Assembly (NCBI GenBank): GCA_017477205.1
Contig: JAFUXE010000056.1
Span: forward strand, 1-21,020
Length of the DNA stretch: 21,020 bases
Direction of reading: 5' to 3'
DNA from: Alloprevotella sp.
Lineage (GTDB): Bacteria; Bacteroidota; Bacteroidia; Bacteroidales; Bacteroidaceae
This document shows positions 20,505 to 21,020 of the stretch, in pieces. The position numbers and the translations under genes are program-made. The notes beneath the pieces were generated by a model that saw nothing but the letters and a program-made list of their open reading frames with translations, made no database searches and had not been told where the DNA came from. Position 1 is the stretch's first letter. Each line of letters starts with the position of its first letter.

Positions 20505-20522
20505 GGATGCTCGTGTCCATCC
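20505..20522 (+). terminator. weak possible terminator after the helicase gene
   Basis: GGATG (20505-20509) and CATCC (20518-20522) can pair over an 8-nt loop and are followed by TCTTTGT. The stem is short, so this is tentative; no better terminator is seen after the helicase stop codon. Confidence 0.2.
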
Positions 20523-20543
20523 TCTTTGTAACATAGACAACTT

Positions 20544-20696
20544 TCAATACCTCGCCTTTGAAGGATCATTCTCCGGTATCACCAATGTACCGAGCAGCGG
20601 TTCGCGCGATGGCACCGTCAGCGTTACGTGATACACGCCGATGCCCCTCCATGCCGTTCCCGGCTCCTGCCATTGCCATTTATCTTGTTCCGTCAT
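20544..20696 (-). pseudogene. remnant of a REP-associated (Y1/IS200-like) transposase gene
   Basis: Reading leftward from ATG 20696, 50 codons give MTEQDKWQWQEPGTAWRG then IGVYHVTLTVPSREPLLG then TLVIPENDPSKARY and a TGA at 20544-20546. I recognise this as the N-terminus of a family common in Prevotella and Bacteroides annotated as RAYT or Y1-type transposases, which normally run well past 200 residues and carry an HUH motif and a catalytic Tyr. Both are absent because sequence similarity stops after DPSKA. The gene is therefore a truncated relic, though its promoter looks intact. Family assignment is from memory, without a search. Confidence 0.6.
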
Positions 20697-20774
20697 GTTG
20701 CCTGTTTGTCAATTATCCTGGGTGATTGCCAATTTACGGAAAGCACCAAGACCATCTAAAATGCCAATCGATTG

Positions 20775-20806
20775 CAAAGGTAAGCCATCGTGTTGACAAA
20801 TACAAA
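20775..20806 (-). promoter_or_regulatory. promoter of the transposase remnant
   Basis: On the minus strand: TTTG (20803-20806), exactly 20 nt, then TACCTTTG (20775-20782). This is the best match to TTTG-N20-TAnnTTTG in the window. The predicted start near 20768 leaves a 72-nt leader before ATG 20696. Confidence 0.6.
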
Positions 20807-20837
20807 TTATCACGTCGGCACTTATAGGCATAAAACA

Positions 20838-20869
20838 GCGCAGGGAGCGTCTCCCGACGCGCCCTGCGC
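20838..20869. terminator. strong hairpin, probable minus-strand terminator
   Basis: A 14-bp stem (20838-20851 with 20856-20869, one A/G mismatch) with a TCCC loop. On the minus strand it is followed by TGTTTTATG, so it could stop leftward transcription coming from the insertion-sequence side before the transposase remnant promoter. On the plus strand no T-run follows. Confidence 0.55.
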
Positions 20870-20918
20870 ATTACCTAATAATTAACGTGAGTTCGGTGTA
20901 AGAAAGTTGTTGAAAAAG

Positions 20919-20949
20919 TTGTAGGAGTGAGAATTTATTTGTAACTTTA
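20919..20949 (+). promoter_or_regulatory. promoter of the partial insertion-sequence transposase
   Basis: TTG (20919-20921), 20 nt, then TAACTTTA (20942-20949), one mismatch from TAnnTTTG. Transcription would start near 20956, about 35 nt before the ATG at 20991. Confidence 0.45.
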
Positions 20950-20990
20950 CATGTGATAAACAAATACTTACAAACAAACTCATCACTCCT

Positions 20991-21020
20991 ATGAACACTG
21001 CAAATATAGTAGAAATCTAC
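20991..21020 (+). CDS. start of a putative transposase (only 10 codons visible)
   Basis: ATG 20991 opens MNTANIVEIY and runs off the window. Such an N-terminus resembles IS982-type transposases of Bacteroidetes, but ten residues are too few for certainty. A 9-bp sequence that ends on the A of the start codon is inverted-repeated upstream (20922-20930). Confidence 0.4.
   Translation, partial: MNTANIVEIY

Larger units (their letters stand above)
20885..21020 (+). mobile_element. probable left end of an insertion sequence, cut by window edge
   Basis: From about 20885 the composition changes sharply to A/T-rich relative to the host genes, with a promoter and a start codon close to the presumed end, as in compact insertion sequences. 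The exact terminal inverted repeat cannot be fixed because the other end is outside the window. The IS982 family is a possibility from the look of the first ten residues, not a firm call. Confidence 0.45.

Overview
The window looks like chromosomal DNA of a GC-rich member of the Bacteroidales, most likely Prevotellaceae. This rests on protein families (BACON plus M60-like peptidases, a Bacteroidetes-type leucine-rich repeat protein ending in a YDLQGRxV tail, a Wzi-family protein, RNase Y next to ZapA). It also rests on promoters that fit the Bacteroidetes pattern TTTG-N19/20-TAnnTTTG instead of sigma70 boxes. Coding DNA is strongly biased to C or G at third positions, which opens very long antisense frames; I treated those as shadows.

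Left part (1-7861). A nearly complete nagB runs leftward off the window edge. Back to back with it, a rightward operon encodes a secreted leucine-rich repeat protein and two tandem paralogous secreted M60-like (enhancin/mucinase-type) metallopeptidases, each with BACON, F5/8-type-C and HEXXH peptidase domains. The peptidases probably cut glycosylated proteins such as mucin outside the cell. NagB would consume GlcN-6-P from amino-sugar breakdown, so the shared divergent promoter region may be functionally meaningful. A strong, probably bidirectional terminator closes the operon.

Middle (7862-13960), all leftward: an uncharacterised 214-residue protein with its own promoter, then a run of a small coiled-coil protein, zapA, a non-coding gap, rny, a Wzi-family outer-membrane protein, a small lipoprotein and a GT2 glycosyltransferase. 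The last three suggest cell-surface polysaccharide work. A period-16 A/C-rich repeat lies directly upstream of the glycosyltransferase.

Right part (14300-20489), rightward: lon, tgt, an LptF/LptG-family permease and a DEAD-box RNA helicase, tightly packed (ATGA overlap, then 12 and 32 nt gaps). Between the 214-residue gene and lon lies the most striking non-coding structure: four CCAC-N4-GTGG palindromes whose centres are exactly 22 bp apart. The far right edge (20490-21020) is mobile-element territory. It holds a 50-codon remnant of a probable REP-associated (Y1-type) transposase gene with an intact promoter, a strong hairpin, and the start of what looks like an insertion sequence whose transposase is cut by the window edge.

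No rRNA, tRNA or CRISPR array was seen. I did not find a clearly new multi-gene system. The best candidates for undescribed biology are the 22-bp palindrome array, the LRR/M60/M60 operon divergent from nagB, and the repeat upstream of the glycosyltransferase.
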